Both the position numbers and the translations under genes were made by a program. This document shows positions 1 through 9,252 of a DNA stretch of 64,000 nucleotides, piece after piece. The notes under the pieces were generated by a model. The model worked only from the letters and a program-made list of their open reading frames with translations, made no database searches and had not been told where the DNA came from. Each line of letters opens with the position of its first letter. Position 1 is the stretch's first letter. Source of the stretch: Bacillus methanolicus PB1 (GTDB lineage Bacteria > Bacillota > Bacilli > Bacillales > Cytobacillaceae); the NCBI RefSeq assembly GCF_000262755.1, contig NZ_AFEU01000003.1:682001-746000 (forward strand), given 5' to 3'.

Positions 1-750
1 CAGGAAAGGTAATTTTTTAATTCCTTTTTCAATTAAATGCTTCGCAAATTCAATGTAACGATCACAAATCAGCAATAAGAACCGCTGCTGCTCATTGGAT
101 AATTCTGACAAATACTGATCATTTTTTGGAAATACAAGTTTTTTTAATCCCTCAAATAATATAGATGCCTCTGCATGTAAAAATTTCTTTTTCTCATTGA
201 TAAGACGTTTTAAAAATAACAGGTTTGAGGCATATTCATCCCAGACATCCGCTTGAAAATACTCTGTCAGTTTTTCAAACAAAGAGGACTCAATCATCTT
301 TATACTGTTCATTAATTTATCAATACCGTCAGAATCCTTTTGGTAGACGGAAATTTTGTGCTCGTTTACATCCTTTATCCCTGCTGCCAATGTCCTGATT
401 ACACCAATACTGTTTATTTCTGATAAATGCTTGTAATATAGACCGCTGTAATAATCACCAGCTAAAACAGTAAGCTGGCGATTTTTCAAGCTGTGATAAG
501 TATCTTCCTTGTTTTTGTTTTCCGTTACATGTTCATGGGTATCAAGGGCAATTTGAATAAGCATCGTTGTTAAGACATAACTTTCCATCTCATCATTTGA
601 TATATTCAAATGTTCCATAAGGGAAACAAGCAAGAGCAGCTTATCTTCATCGACCGTGGGAGCTTGAATATATTTCAGCAAATATGGATGTGAGACGTTT
701 TGCATAATCTGCTCTTTAATTTTTGTCAGTTTTATTTGTATGTCTTGCAA
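1..750 (-). CDS. hepS: Heptaprenyl diphosphate synthase component 1 (3' end beyond window)
   Basis: This is the small regulatory subunit of the two-component prenyl synthase that makes the C35 side chain of menaquinone; the catalytic partner HepT would lie to the left of the window. The reading frame is open from 750 to the edge and gives 250 residues without a stop. The LAGDYYSGLYY motif (about residue 93) and the preceding ALDTHEHV segment are typical of the HEPPP synthase subunit 1 family. I chose the TTG at 750 because it aligns with the start of the B. subtilis protein and has AAGGGTG six bases upstream; an in-frame GTG at 759 is possible. It follows mtrB on the same strand, as in B. subtilis. 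Confidence 0.88.
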   Translation of the reverse strand, partial: MQDIQIKLTKIKEQIMQNVSHPYLLKYIQAPTVDEDKLLLLVSLMEHLNISNDEMESYVLTTMLIQIALDTHEHVTENKNKEDTYHSLKNRQLTVLAGDYYSGLYYKHLSEINSIGVIRTLAAGIKDVNEHKISVYQKDSDGIDKLMNSIKMIESSLFEKLTEYFQADVWDEYASNLLFLKRLINEKKKFLHAEASILFEGLKKLVFPKNDQYLSELSNEQQRFLLLICDRYIEFAKHLIEKGIKKLPFL

Positions 751-858
751 TTCAATCACCCTTGCTTCCCAATTTATGTATATCCATATAAAGACAGTTC
801 GCAATTTATTGAAATAGATAAGCATTTACCCAATCATCATACATTAAAAGCAGAGACA

Positions 859-867
859 ATTATACCA
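859..867 (-). promoter_or_regulatory. Probable extended -10 promoter for hepS
   Basis: On the minus strand a perfect TATAAT (859-864) is preceded by TG at the extended -10 position. No good -35 hexamer is visible. It lies about 110 bases before the hepS start, so hepS may have its own promoter besides read-through from mtrB. Confidence 0.35.
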
Positions 868-953
868 TAAAAAAAATTGTGTTTGTGGTTTCAGAAAATA
901 AAAAACTTTCGAAATTGTTAATTATGTTTAACATTAATTATTAAAATCAGATA

Positions 954-1208
954 TTAATTCCCGCTTTCAATTTCCCCGTTGGAAGTCATAATTTTTGCGC
1001 GCCCTCTGATTTTGATTGCTGAAGTATGCTCAGTAAATTGGGCGATCATTACTTCACCTTTGTCTAACTTCTCTGAATGATGGAATCTCGTGTCAGTTCC
1101 TCTTGTTAAGCCGATCACGTTTACACCGTCATCCAATGCCTTTATAACAACAAATTCCCCGTTTTGAAAGCTGCTCTTCTTTTCTATTTTCTTCACCCCT
1201 ACAATCAT
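954..1208 (-). CDS. mtrB: trp RNA-binding attenuation protein (TRAP)
   Basis: TRAP forms an 11-subunit ring that, with tryptophan bound, wraps GAG/UAG repeats in the trp leader and terminates transcription. The core ([19 protein letters not shown], then KLDKGEV and [14 protein letters not shown]) is almost identical to characterised TRAPs and includes the RNA-binding Lys/Arg residues. The drawn ORF is 84 residues, about ten longer than the usual 74-75. The ATG at 1208 has no Shine-Dalgarno, whereas AGGGGTG inside the ORF lies six bases before an ATA codon (1185-1187) close to where other TRAPs begin, so the true start is uncertain. It follows folE closely, matching the mtrAB operon. Confidence 0.93.
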   Translation of the reverse strand: MIVGVKKIEKKSSFQNGEFVVIKALDDGVNVIGLTRGTDTRFHHSEKLDKGEVMIAQFTEHTSAIKIRGRAKIMTSNGEIESGN

Positions 1209-1252
1209 TGTCGAAAATGATAAAGCTATTAGAGCTTATATTATTTATGAAA

Positions 1253-1819
1253 TTAATTCTTGATTAAAGAGAGCACTTCAGCCCTTGCACGTGCATCGTT
1301 TTGTAAAATTCCGCGCACAGCAGAAGTGACCGTTTTCGATCCCGGTTTTTTTACTCCCCTCATTGTCATGCACATATGTTCCGCTTCTACAACTATCATT
1401 ACTCCATGAGGGTCAAGCTTTTCCATTATTGTGTCGGCAATCGTCGAAGTAATCCGCTCCTGCAGCTGCGGCCTTCTGGCAACTGCTTCAACAGCTCTCG
1501 CAAGTTTGCTCAGACCGGTTACTTTCCCATTTCTTGGAATATAAGCAACGTGTGCATGTCCGAAGAATGGAACAAGATGATGTTCACACATGGAATAGAA
1601 AGGAATATCTTTAACAAGCACTAATTCTTCATGTTCTTCTCCAAAAACTGTTTCAAAATATTCTTTTGGATCTTTATTTAAACCGGCAAACACCTCCTCG
1701 TACATTTTTGCTACACGTTTTGGAGTATCAAGCAAACCTTCACGATTCGGGTCTTCTCCGATAGCTTCTAATATTAAACGCACCGCTTCTTCAATTTGGG
1801 CACGATTGAAGTTCGACAT
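1253..1819 (-). CDS. folE: GTP cyclohydrolase I
   Basis: FolE (MtrA) converts GTP to 7,8-dihydroneopterin triphosphate, the first step of folate synthesis. The 188-residue length is normal. Zinc ligands are visible as the CEHH motif (first Cys and second His, about residues 78 and 81) and the Cys in EHMCMTMRG (about 150). The [14 protein letters not shown] segment is a family signature. AGGAGG precedes both a GTG at 1822 and the chosen ATG at 1819; the ATG has the better spacing of seven bases. The gene heads an mtrA-mtrB pair, coupling folate synthesis with the tryptophan regulator as in B. subtilis. Confidence 0.97.
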   Translation of the reverse strand: MSNFNRAQIEEAVRLILEAIGEDPNREGLLDTPKRVAKMYEEVFAGLNKDPKEYFETVFGEEHEELVLVKDIPFYSMCEHHLVPFFGHAHVAYIPRNGKVTGLSKLARAVEAVARRPQLQERITSTIADTIMEKLDPHGVMIVVEAEHMCMTMRGVKKPGSKTVTSAVRGILQNDARARAEVLSLIKN

Positions 1820-1913
1820 CACATATCCTCCTACTTTTAATTCAATACAATAATTTGCAAGCGAACCCAGCTTTAATTCTACTGCTCCGCTTTTAATTTT
1901 GTCATTACCATCT

Positions 1914-1943
1914 ATATTAGCATAACCATTTCAGTACAAGCAA
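1914..1943 (-). promoter_or_regulatory. Candidate sigma-A promoter of folE-mtrB
   Basis: On the minus strand TTGCTT (1938-1943) and TAATAT (1914-1919) are separated by 18 bases. An overlapping alternative pairs TTGTAC with TATAGA. It lies about 95 bases before the folE start. Confidence 0.4.
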
Positions 1944-2033
1944 AATAGAAGATTTATTAGTAGCTTAACCTATTGCGCGAGCCGCCCATTTTAGCCCTGG
2001 GAAGAACTAGGCGATTCTAAGCAAGAGTAGATT

Positions 2034-2069
2034 AAAAATACAAAAGGCCACGGAATTCCGCAGCCTTTT
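2034..2069 (-). terminator. Rho-independent terminator of hbs
   Basis: A stem formed by AAAAGGC and GCCTTTT, extended inwards by UGCGG/CCGUG pairs around an AAUU loop, is followed on the minus strand by a T-rich stretch. It lies about 30 bases past the hbs stop. Confidence 0.85.
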
Positions 2070-2100
2070 GCTAAGCATAGTTTTAAGCACTTGTATGTAA

Positions 2101-2373
2101 TTATTTGACGGCATCTTTAAGCGCTTTACCTGGTTTGAAAGCAGGTACTTTGCTGGCAGCAATTTCGATTTCTTCTCCGGTTTGAGGATTCCGGCCTTTA
2201 CGGGCAGCGCGCTCACGTACTTCAAAGTTTCCGAAACCGATTAATTGTACTTTATCACCATTCTTTAAAGCATCTAAGATTGCATCAAAAACAGCATCAA
2301 CTGCTTTAGTAGCGTCCTTTTTAGATAACTCAGCAGCTTCTGCAACTGCATTAATTAGTTCTGTCTTATTCAT
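2101..2373 (-). CDS. hbs: DNA-binding protein HU
   Basis: HU is the small dimeric histone-like protein that bends and compacts the nucleoid. The 90-residue product has the full HU fold: the helical N-terminus, the [21 protein letters not shown] region with the DNA-intercalating proline (P63) in the beta-arm, and the final [11 protein letters not shown] helix. The ORF is open further upstream, but the ATG at 2373 is right: GGAGGAGGTGA lies just before it and the protein then has the standard HU length. It is monocistronic between two terminators, in the usual Bacillus place between folE and spoIVA. Confidence 0.97.
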   Translation of the reverse strand: MNKTELINAVAEAAELSKKDATKAVDAVFDAILDALKNGDKVQLIGFGNFEVRERAARKGRNPQTGEEIEIAASKVPAFKPGKALKDAVK

Positions 2374-2495
2374 GCCTTTCACCTCCTCCCAAAAAATCAA
2401 GGTAAATTCAGTAAAAGTAAGTCTCTTACCTACATTTCTAAACAAAATTACCGAATTCTATACATTGTGGAATATATTTGTTTAACTTAGCCCTT

Positions 2496-2524
2496 ATATT
2501 AAATGATTACGAGCCAGTTTTCAA
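2496..2524 (-). promoter_or_regulatory. Sigma-A promoter of hbs
   Basis: On the minus strand TTGAAA (2519-2524) and TAATAT (2496-2501) are separated by exactly 17 bases. The leader to the hbs start would be about 115 bases. The 338-base gap between hbs and spoIVA otherwise holds only two terminator-like hairpins. Confidence 0.6.
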
Positions 2525-2535
2525 TCAATTTTTGG

Positions 2536-2560
2536 CAAAAACCCTTTAATCATAAGGGTT
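2536..2560 (-). terminator. Second hairpin between spoIVA and hbs
   Basis: AACCCTT and AAGGGTT form a seven-base stem with a seven-base loop, followed by TTTTT on the minus strand. It could act as a backup terminator for spoIVA just upstream of the hbs promoter. Confidence 0.5.
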
Positions 2561-2682
2561 AGAGCCCCCCACAACATGAATTCTGTTAAAAGATTATCAT
2601 ATTCATTTGCGCATATCAAGAAATATTCATGAAATAATGGTAATGTTTTCTTTTTCGAAACATTTTTGTAAAGACCGATAAC

Positions 2683-2707
2683 AAAAAAGACTCCCTAGAG
2701 GAGTCTT
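2683..2707 (-). terminator. Terminator of spoIVA
   Basis: AAGACTCC pairs with GGAGTCTT around a short loop and is followed by TTTTTT on the minus strand. It begins about five bases beyond the spoIVA stop codon. Confidence 0.85.
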
Positions 2708-2711
2708 ATTC

Positions 2712-4190
2712 CTATAATATGATGGCTATTAGTCCGCCTGAGCCTTCGTTTATGATTCTCTCGAGAGTTTCCTTTAATTTGTATCGGGCATTCTCAGGCA
2801 TTAACGAAAGTTTTGCCTGAATTCCTTCTCTGACGATTGAGTTCAAACTTCGGCCGAAAATATCTGAATTCCAGATGGACAGCGGGTCTTCCTCAAAATC
2901 TTGCATTAAATAACGGACCAATTCTTCGCTTTGCTTTTCCGATCCAATGATCGGTGCAAATTCAGATTCTACATCGACCTTAATCATATGAATGGATGGA
3001 GCTACAGCTTTCAGGCGAACACCGAACCGTGGTCCTTGGCGGATGATTTGCGGCTCATCAAGGCTCATATCTGTTATGGACGGAGCGGCAATTCCATAGC
3101 CGGTTTGTTTTACCATTTTTAAAGCATCAGAGATTTGGTCATACTCCGCTTTTGCATAGGCAAAATCCTGCATAAGTTCGAGCAAATGATCTTTTCCTCG
3201 GATTTCAACCCCGACGATTTCTTTTAAGATTTCATCATATAAATCATCCGGGGCGAATAAATCAATTTCAGCAACTCCCTGCCCCATTTCTATTCCGGCA
3301 AGGCTTGCACGGTCAATGAATTCAAAGTCGCTGAACTGATGTACAACCCGGTCCACATCTCTTAATCTCTTAATATCTTTAACCGTTTCCTTGACAGCTT
3401 CTTGATAGTTTTGACGCAACCAATGGTTTTCACGCAAGACCATTACCCAGCTGGGAAGATTCACATTCACTTCTAGCACAGGGAATTCGTATAAAGCTTC
3501 GCGAAGAACATTTAAGACATCACTTTCACGCATGCTTTCTACACTCATTGCCAGTACAGGTATATCGTATTTTTCAATTAATTGGCTGCGGAGTGCTTCT
3601 GTGTTTCGATGGTAAGGCTGGGCACTGTTTATGACAATGATAAACGGTTTGCCTACCTCTTTCAGTTCTTCAATTACCCTCTCTTCCGCTTCAATATAAT
3701 TTTCTCGCGGAATTTCGCCAATTGTGCCGTCCGTTGTAATAACGACACCGATCGTCGAATGCTCCTGTATCACTTTTCTTGTTCCAATTTCTGCTGCTTC
3801 ATGGAATGGAATCGGCTCTTCATACCATGGAGTCGTAATCATGCGCGGCCCGTTTTCATCTTCATACCCTTTCGCTCCGGGTACTGTATAGCCGACGCAG
3901 TCAACAAGACGGATATTTACATCCAAACCTTCATCAACATGAACGGTTGCGGCCTGGTTTGGAACGAATTTTGGTTCTGTTGTCATAATGGTTTTACCGG
4001 CTGCGCTTTGCGGAAGTTCATCCTGTGTCCGGGCACGGTCTGCTTCATTGCTTATATTTGGTAAAACTACAAGTTCCATGAATTTTTTTATAAAAGTAGA
4101 TTTACCTGTTCTAACTGCGCCTACAACACCTAAATAAATATCGCCGCCTGTCCGCTCGGCAATATCTTTAAAAATATCTACCTTTTCCAA
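2712..4190 (-). CDS. spoIVA: Stage IV sporulation protein A, coat-assembly ATPase
   Basis: SpoIVA polymerises on the outer forespore membrane through ATP hydrolysis and is the base layer for spore coat assembly; it is also needed for cortex formation. The 492-residue product has the same length as its B. subtilis counterpart and is near identical through most of its length. The Walker A motif GAVRTGKST lies at residues 24-32 (K30), with further conserved segments such as DCVGYTVPGAKGY. The C-terminus ending in GGLIAIIL is the membrane-anchoring region. The start is TTG at 4190 with a GGGAGGGGAG Shine-Dalgarno, as in B. subtilis. It is monocistronic with its own terminator. Confidence 0.98.
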   Translation of the reverse strand: MEKVDIFKDIAERTGGDIYLGVVGAVRTGKSTFIKKFMELVVLPNISNEADRARTQDELPQSAAGKTIMTTEPKFVPNQAATVHVDEGLDVNIRLVDCVGYTVPGAKGYEDENGPRMITTPWYEEPIPFHEAAEIGTRKVIQEHSTIGVVITTDGTIGEIPRENYIEAEERVIEELKEVGKPFIIVINSAQPYHRNTEALRSQLIEKYDIPVLAMSVESMRESDVLNVLREALYEFPVLEVNVNLPSWVMVLRENHWLRQNYQEAVKETVKDIKRLRDVDRVVHQFSDFEFIDRASLAGIEMGQGVAEIDLFAPDDLYDEILKEIVGVEIRGKDHLLELMQDFAYAKAEYDQISDALKMVKQTGYGIAAPSITDMSLDEPQIIRQGPRFGVRLKAVAPSIHMIKVDVESEFAPIIGSEKQSEELVRYLMQDFEEDPLSIWNSDIFGRSLNSIVREGIQAKLSLMPENARYKLKETLERIINEGSGGLIAIIL

Positions 4191-4252
4191 GTGATCTCCC
4201 CTCCCGAATGAGTTAGTGGGATAATATTATCCATCTTTGCTAATTTTTTGAC

Positions 4253-4281
4253 ATTATATGTTTATGATGTTGTCCTATTAT
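4253..4281 (-). promoter_or_regulatory. Possible sigma-E promoter of spoIVA
   Basis: On the minus strand CATATAAT (4253-4260) lies 18 bases after ATA (4279-4281), fitting the loose sigma-E pattern ATA-N16-18-CATANNNT. spoIVA is known to be sigma-E dependent, so placement about 70 bases upstream is sensible. Assignment rests on the motif alone. Confidence 0.4.
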
Positions 4282-4395
4282 GATATGCCTGTTTTCTAAA
4301 ATTTTTTGCCTCCTTATCAGAAACTCTTATCAATTTTACATAAATCGATTATTTTCTTTCGTTAATTTCAAATGATTTAAAGATTTAAAAAGAGA

Positions 4396-4436
4396 AAAAC
4401 CCTTCTCCTTACATTATATTTTGCAGAAGAAGGGTT
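4396..4436 (-). terminator. Terminator of yphF
   Basis: On the minus strand AACCCTTCT pairs with GGAGAAGGGTT around an AT-rich loop, followed by TTTCTC. It starts within five bases of the yphF stop. Confidence 0.75.
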
Positions 4437-4440
4437 ATGA

Positions 4441-5151
4441 CTATTTCACCAAAAAGATTGGTTCATTTGTTTTTGGATCAATTGTATAAGGCAGCGAATA
4501 TGCCGGCACAAAAACGGAATTCTTCACTAATAATTCCCGAATATCATCACCCGGTTTATAAGAATGTTTTGTCGATTGCAGCATTTTATATAAGTCACTC
4601 CGATAATCAACAATTACTTCGGCATTTCCGGTTACAATGAAAGGCAAATTTTGATTTGAATATGGACTTGTAGCAACCGGTTCTTCCTTATAGCCCAGTT
4701 TCTTGAAATCAATAGAATACACATTTTCTGCTAATTTTTCTTTATATGGAGGATACCCCGATGCTTTAATCCGCAAATTTATTTCTCTAATAGTTTCTGC
4801 GATTCTTAGATCGAATATTTTCACCGTTGGATTTGTTTCGACATCCACAAGGACATATTGAAAAACCCCCCCGCTTTCATAGCTGTTGCCCGGAGGTTCT
4901 GCTATATATTTCGACACAATTTTTTGGAAATCAATCGGATATTTTTGATAAATTGGTGTTGATGAATCTCTTGTTTTTATTGGCAATATTCCGCCATTAT
5001 CTTTCTGAAAGCGATCAACGGCACTTTGTACGGATTGCACTTGATCATCATACGGCACTTGATTTTCAGCAAGCTTTTCTTTCGGATACATGCAGCCTGA
5101 GAGTATCGCAGAAAAAATGACTATCAAGGAACAAAGCATACCTTTTTTCAC
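4441..5151 (-). CDS. yphF: Putative lipoprotein YphF
   Basis: The 236-residue product begins with a lipoprotein signal (residues 1-19) and a lipobox LSGC with C20 as the lipidated cysteine. The remainder is hydrophilic without recognised catalytic motifs. Position between yphE and spoIVA and overall size match B. subtilis YphF, a protein of unknown function. It follows yphE by 26 bases and is probably cotranscribed with it. I cannot assign a biochemical role. Confidence 0.8.
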   Translation of the reverse strand: MKKGMLCSLIVIFSAILSGCMYPKEKLAENQVPYDDQVQSVQSAVDRFQKDNGGILPIKTRDSSTPIYQKYPIDFQKIVSKYIAEPPGNSYESGGVFQYVLVDVETNPTVKIFDLRIAETIREINLRIKASGYPPYKEKLAENVYSIDFKKLGYKEEPVATSPYSNQNLPFIVTGNAEVIVDYRSDLYKMLQSTKHSYKPGDDIRELLVKNSVFVPAYSLPYTIDPKTNEPIFLVK

Positions 5152-5177
5152 AAAACATCAATCCTTTAATATATGTA

Positions 5178-5378
5178 TTATTCACTGGCAGGCCCGCTGA
5201 ACACGATTAAAAAAATAATGATTCCCGAAAGTATCAATAAAACATACGCAATCAGTGCAGTTATGAATCGAAACACGCCTTTTAATTTATACCGGCTGAA
5301 ATAAATAAAGATAATAGATAAAACCATAAAACCCATTGCACCAAAGGAAATCCACATTTTCATTAAAGCAGGTGACAT
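5178..5378 (-). CDS. yphE: DUF2768 membrane protein YphE
   Basis: The 66-residue protein contains two hydrophobic segments (about residues 8-26 and 37-60) and little else, consistent with the DUF2768/YphE family of small Bacillus membrane proteins. A longer ORF reaches 5444, but AAAGGAG lies eight bases before the ATG at 5378, and this start gives the family length. It precedes yphF on the same strand. Function unknown. Confidence 0.75.
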   Translation of the reverse strand: MSPALMKMWISFGAMGFMVLSIIFIYFSRYKLKGVFRFITALIAYVLLILSGIIIFLIVFSGPASE

Positions 5379-5452
5379 ATTAACCACTCCTTTACAGGTA
5401 TGTATTATATCATAGGTGTAAAACCAAAAAACAACATCATTCATTTAGAGAC

Positions 5453-5497
5453 AAAAAAATGACTGAAATAAAGGGAGGGGCAGCACCTTTATTTCAG
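5453..5497 (-). terminator. Terminator of gpsA
   Basis: A perfect 12-base stem (CTGAAATAAAGG and its complement at 5463-5474 and 5486-5497) is followed on the minus strand by TCATTTTTTT. It lies about 135 bases beyond the gpsA stop and insulates yphE-yphF. Confidence 0.85.
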
Positions 5498-5633
5498 CCT
5501 ATTTCGACTAAAATACCCAAATACCCAGTTCAATTTACCAGTTTGCTTCGTTGCATAGTATGCGAATTGCAATACAATCGCATCCTCTAATGCCTATATA
5601 TTAAGAAATAATATTTTGTCTAAGTCCGCGTTG

Positions 5634-6680
5634 TTATTCTTTTAAGTCAAGAACATTTACCAAATCTTCCATTTCGTGCGTTTTTACCCTGGCCATTAAC
5701 GTATCTACTGCATCTTTTGGGTTCACACCATTAAATAAAACATTAAATAAAGCGTCGGAAATCGGCATTTTGACGCTGTATTTTCTTGCAAGCTGATGGG
5801 CCGCCTTAGTAGTGGGAACCCCCTCAACAACCATTCCCATATTATTTAATACCTCTTCAAGATTCTTCCCTTTCCCGAGAAGGTTCCCGGCTCGCCAATT
5901 TCGGGAATGAACACTTGTACATGTAACAATTAAATCGCCAATTCCGGCCAGGCCTGAAAATGTTAACGGATTGGCACCCATTTTTGTACCGAGCCGGGCT
6001 ATTTCTGCAAGGCCTCTTGTGATCAAAGCAGCCTTTGCATTATCGCCATAGCCGATTCCGTCTGAAATTCCGGCTGCGAGTGCAATAATATTCTTAAGTG
6101 CTCCTCCTATCTCAACGCCGATCATGTCCGGATTTGTATATACCCGGAAATTTTGATTCATAAATAAATCTTGAATTTTTTCTGCAGCATTCATATTTTT
6201 AGAAGAAACAGTTACAGTCGTAGGATGCCGGAGGCTTACTTCTTCAGCATGGCTCGGCCCGGAAAGAACAACAACATCTTTTAAATGAGTGTCAGGCATT
6301 TCCTCTTCAATCATTTCTGATATGCGAAGCAATGTATCCGGCTCAATTCCTTTGCTGACGTGGACAATTGTTAACGGTGTTTCTTGAATATCCCTTAGTT
6401 TCCCGAGAACTTCCCTGATCGCTTTTGTTGGTACGGCTAAAATCATCACTTCAATATCTTTCAAAACTTCTTTGAGAGAAGAAAATCCGATAATAGATTC
6501 CGGCAAGTATATGCCAGGCAAATATTTTTGATTTGTATGCTCCCGATTGATTTCTTCTATTTGAGAATGCTTATGTCCCCAAATCCTGACTTCGTGACCG
6601 TTATCGGCAAGTACCATCGCTAGAGCTGTTCCCCAGCTTCCTGCTCCGATCACAGCTACTTTTTCTCTTTGCCGTTCCAT
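5634..6680 (-). CDS. gpsA: Glycerol-3-phosphate dehydrogenase [NAD(P)+]
   Basis: GpsA reduces dihydroxyacetone phosphate to sn-glycerol 3-phosphate, the backbone of phospholipids. The Rossmann motif GAGSWG lies at residues 12-17, and the conserved segments [18 protein letters not shown] and [15 protein letters not shown] (with the catalytic lysine) are present. Total length 348 residues fits the family. The ORF also offers a TTG start at 6692; the ATG at 6680 is chosen because it places the Rossmann strand close to the N-terminus as in homologues. It begins 20 bases after der, and the two are probably cotranscribed. Confidence 0.96.
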   Translation of the reverse strand: MERQREKVAVIGAGSWGTALAMVLADNGHEVRIWGHKHSQIEEINREHTNQKYLPGIYLPESIIGFSSLKEVLKDIEVMILAVPTKAIREVLGKLRDIQETPLTIVHVSKGIEPDTLLRISEMIEEEMPDTHLKDVVVLSGPSHAEEVSLRHPTTVTVSSKNMNAAEKIQDLFMNQNFRVYTNPDMIGVEIGGALKNIIALAAGISDGIGYGDNAKAALITRGLAEIARLGTKMGANPLTFSGLAGIGDLIVTCTSVHSRNWRAGNLLGKGKNLEEVLNNMGMVVEGVPTTKAAHQLARKYSVKMPISDALFNVLFNGVNPKDAVDTLMARVKTHEMEDLVNVLDLKE

Positions 6681-6700
6681 TTCATACCACAACCTTTACC

Positions 6701-8011
6701 TTATTTTCTTTCTCTCGCATAAATTTTGATTGGTGTACCTTCAAAACCAAATGCATCCCTGATTCGATTCTCGAGAAATCTCTCATAAGAAAAATGCATC
6801 AGCTCCGGATCATTAACAAAAACGACAAATGTCGGAGGCTTTACAGCTACTTGAGTAGTATAATAGATTTTCAGCCTTCTGCCTTTGTCTGTCGGCGTTG
6901 GATTCATGGCCACCGCATCCATGATGACATCGTTCAGTACGCTAGTTTCAACGCGGAGTGCATGATTTTCACTTGCCATATTAATCATTGGCAATAATGT
7001 GTGCAGTCTTTTTTTTGTTTTAGCTGATAAGAAGACGATCGGAGCATAATCCAAAAACTGAAAATGATCGCGAATATTTTTTTCAAACTCATTCATCGTT
7101 TTTTCATCTTTCTCAACTGCATCCCACTTATTAACGACAATAACAACTGCCCGGCCTGCTTCGTGTGCATATCCTGCAATCCGCTTATCCTGTTCAATAA
7201 TCCCTTCTTCCCCATTCAATACAACAAGAACAACGTCTGATCGTTCAATTGCTCTTAATGCTCTTAAAACACTGTATTTTTCAGTTGTTTCATAAACCTT
7301 CCCTTTTTTGCGCATTCCAGCTGTATCAATTATGACGTATTTCTGTCCGTTATACGTGTAATGGGAATCAATTGCATCTCTTGTTGTACCGGCAATATCA
7401 CTTACGATTACGCGTTCTTCCCCCAGTAAAGCATTTACAAGTGAAGATTTGCCCACATTTGGCCGGCCAATTAAACTAAACTTAATAACATCCTCTTCAT
7501 AATCCTCATCGTGCCTGCTCGGAAAGTGTTTTGCTACTTCATCGAGTAAATCTCCCAATCCAAGTCCATGGGTGCCGGAAATTGGAATCGGTTCGCCAAA
7601 ACCAAGAGAATAAAAATCATAAATTTGATCGCGCATTTCAGGATTATCGACTTTATTTACGGCAAGAACAACAGGCTTTTTCGATTTATACAGGATTTTC
7701 GCAACTTCTTCGTCTGCCGCGGTAACCCCTTCCCGTCCGTTTGTGATAAAAATGATGACATCTGCTTCATCAATTGCAATTTCAGCTTGTTGGCGGATTT
7801 GTTCAAGAAAAGGCTCATCTCCGATATCAATGCCACCCGTATCGATGATATTGAAATCGTGTGTTAACCATTCAGCTGAACTATAAATCCGGTCACGGGT
7901 TACACCCGGTATATCTTCGACTATCGATATCCGCTCGCCGGCAATACGGTTAAAAATTGTTGATTTTCCTACATTAGGACGGCCAACAATGGCTACAACT
8001 GGTTTCGCCAT
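6701..8011 (-). CDS. der: Ribosome-associated GTPase Der (EngA)
   Basis: Der is an essential GTPase with two tandem G domains that acts in maturation of the 50S ribosomal subunit. P-loops GRPNVGKST (residues 10-18) and GRPNVGKSS (about 182-190) mark the two domains; NKVD and NKWD motifs are also visible. A KH-like domain follows at the C-terminus. The ATG at 8011 gives 436 residues, the B. subtilis length, with AAAGG nine bases upstream; an ATG nine bases earlier touches the Shine-Dalgarno and is unlikely. It lies upstream of gpsA. Confidence 0.97.
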   Translation of the reverse strand: MAKPVVAIVGRPNVGKSTIFNRIAGERISIVEDIPGVTRDRIYSSAEWLTHDFNIIDTGGIDIGDEPFLEQIRQQAEIAIDEADVIIFITNGREGVTAADEEVAKILYKSKKPVVLAVNKVDNPEMRDQIYDFYSLGFGEPIPISGTHGLGLGDLLDEVAKHFPSRHDEDYEEDVIKFSLIGRPNVGKSSLVNALLGEERVIVSDIAGTTRDAIDSHYTYNGQKYVIIDTAGMRKKGKVYETTEKYSVLRALRAIERSDVVLVVLNGEEGIIEQDKRIAGYAHEAGRAVVIVVNKWDAVEKDEKTMNEFEKNIRDHFQFLDYAPIVFLSAKTKKRLHTLLPMINMASENHALRVETSVLNDVIMDAVAMNPTPTDKGRRLKIYYTTQVAVKPPTFVVFVNDPELMHFSYERFLENRIRDAFGFEGTPIKIYARERK

Positions 8012-8078
8012 GCATTTCATCCTTTCATATATAAATTAAAATGTTTGTTTCATTTGATTTTTTTCTTAATAAACATAA

Positions 8079-8106
8079 GAAAGAACCCTTCAGATGCTAG
8101 AAGGGT
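8079..8106 (-). terminator. Terminator of the yphA-YIEGIA-capping subunit operon
   Basis: ACCCTTC and GAAGGGT form a seven-base stem with an eight-base loop, followed by TCTTTCTT on the minus strand, past the stop of the small gene at 8174. Confidence 0.7.
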
Positions 8107-8173
8107 CTAACTTCATAAGTTTAACAAAGAGATTGATAACAAGCAATGGAAACTTAAAACTATGGAATATTTG

Positions 8174-8359
8174 TCAATGTTTTACAATAATGAAAAGTTC
8201 TTCTGTAACTGCATGGGCAATGCCGTCTAAGATTGCTTCTAAATTCGTACATACTTGTTCCATTTCTTTTTTTGATTCACAATGGAAAACAGCCGCTCCG
8301 CTTGGAACTTTATTTGGATCTGTTGTCACAACTGCAAGAATAAATTTTTCGAGCATCAT
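8174..8359 (-). CDS. Small capping-complex subunit for YIEGIA protein
   Basis: The 61-residue protein (MMLEKFILAVVTTDPNKVP...) follows the YIEGIA gene with only a 2-base gap; its Shine-Dalgarno lies inside the end of that gene. Protein databases name this family 'capping complex subunit for YIEGIA'; B. subtilis has a similar short gene in this place. There is no signal peptide or membrane segment. Function is not established beyond the strict linkage to the membrane partner. The second ATG (8356) is an equally possible start. Confidence 0.7.
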   Translation of the reverse strand: MMLEKFILAVVTTDPNKVPSGAAVFHCESKKEMEQVCTNLEAILDGIAHAVTEELFIIVKH

Positions 8360-8361
8360 GC

Positions 8362-9252
8362 CTAACCCCTGCCTTCCTTAGCTTTATATCTCTCTGTCGG
8401 CATTCTGATTGCATTTTCGAGGGTTGGAACTAATCCGATGATCTTTAAAGCTTTTTCCACATTCTTTTCCTGCGGCAATATGAAAATCCCAACCCTTCCG
8501 TCATTCAAGTCTCTTTTTGCCAGCGGAACAAGTGCAGGCGTGCCGGAATCGCGGTATACACCAAGCGCATTTGAGACGTCATGAAGTATCGCCTGACGCT
8601 GTCCGAGGTTGGCAATTGTAGACCGGGCATTGAAGTTTTTAGGCTTTAAAATAAATCCCATACCATAGCGGAGGACCTCTTCCCGGCGTTCAGGCAAACC
8701 GATATTCATAATATAAATGTTATCCACATACAATCCTGCCCCTTCAAACTTTGGTTCAACATAGTCAATATCGACAATGTCTTTTAGCTGTCCCCCGGCC
8801 ATCAAATACTTTGATATGATGAATGCAACAGCTGCTGCTGCAATTCCCGCCCAAATATTTAAAAAAATATATGCAAACGTACTTATGAGAGATGTAAAAA
8901 TGACAAGATAATTTCTGCTTTCAAACGCGATCGCAATCCCCTCAATATATGTCTTTCCCCTCGGGACAAGTTCATAGCTGTCAAGTTCGGTCAATGTATT
9001 TCTTTCCATATTGCGTACTTCCCGAAACTGAGATGCAGCAAGCGTCAAAAACGTTATTGCTGTATACTCTTCTTCTAGCATGGCAGGTACTGCTACCGTT
9101 CCCAGCCCTGCAGCAATAAATCCCAATGCAATATGAATAATTTTGCCATGCAAGTAAGTCGGATATTGCCGGTAATCAGTCCTCAGCAAGTAGATTCTTG
9201 TCAGTGTCCCGACGATCACTCCAAATATAATAGGCAGTGTATATTCATTCAT
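8362..9252 (-). CDS. YIEGIA-family membrane protein (YphB/SeaA-like)
   Basis: A 296-residue protein with several membrane helices in the first half (about 5-20, 38-56, 110-150) and a soluble C-terminal part. The motif that names the family, YIEGIA, is at residues 102-107. In B. subtilis the homologue at this place (yphB, also called seaA) is associated with sporulation. Its ATG overlaps the yphA stop in an ATGA junction and it is followed immediately by its small partner, so the three form one translationally coupled operon. Molecular role unknown. Confidence 0.8.
   Translation of the reverse strand: MNEYTLPIIFGVIVGTLTRIYLLRTDYRQYPTYLHGKIIHIALGFIAAGLGTVAVPAMLEEEYTAITFLTLAASQFREVRNMERNTLTELDSYELVPRGKTYIEGIAIAFESRNYLVIFTSLISTFAYIFLNIWAGIAAAAVAFIISKYLMAGGQLKDIVDIDYVEPKFEGAGLYVDNIYIMNIGLPERREEVLRYGMGFILKPKNFNARSTIANLGQRQAILHDVSNALGVYRDSGTPALVPLAKRDLNDGRVGIFILPQEKNVEKALKIIGLVPTLENAIRMPTERYKAKEGRG

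Noticed and set aside
3582-4064. A 160-codon plus-strand open frame inside spoIVA
   Set aside because: It lies fully antisense to a highly conserved gene, has no ribosome binding site and cysteine/phenylalanine-rich composition typical of antisense translation.
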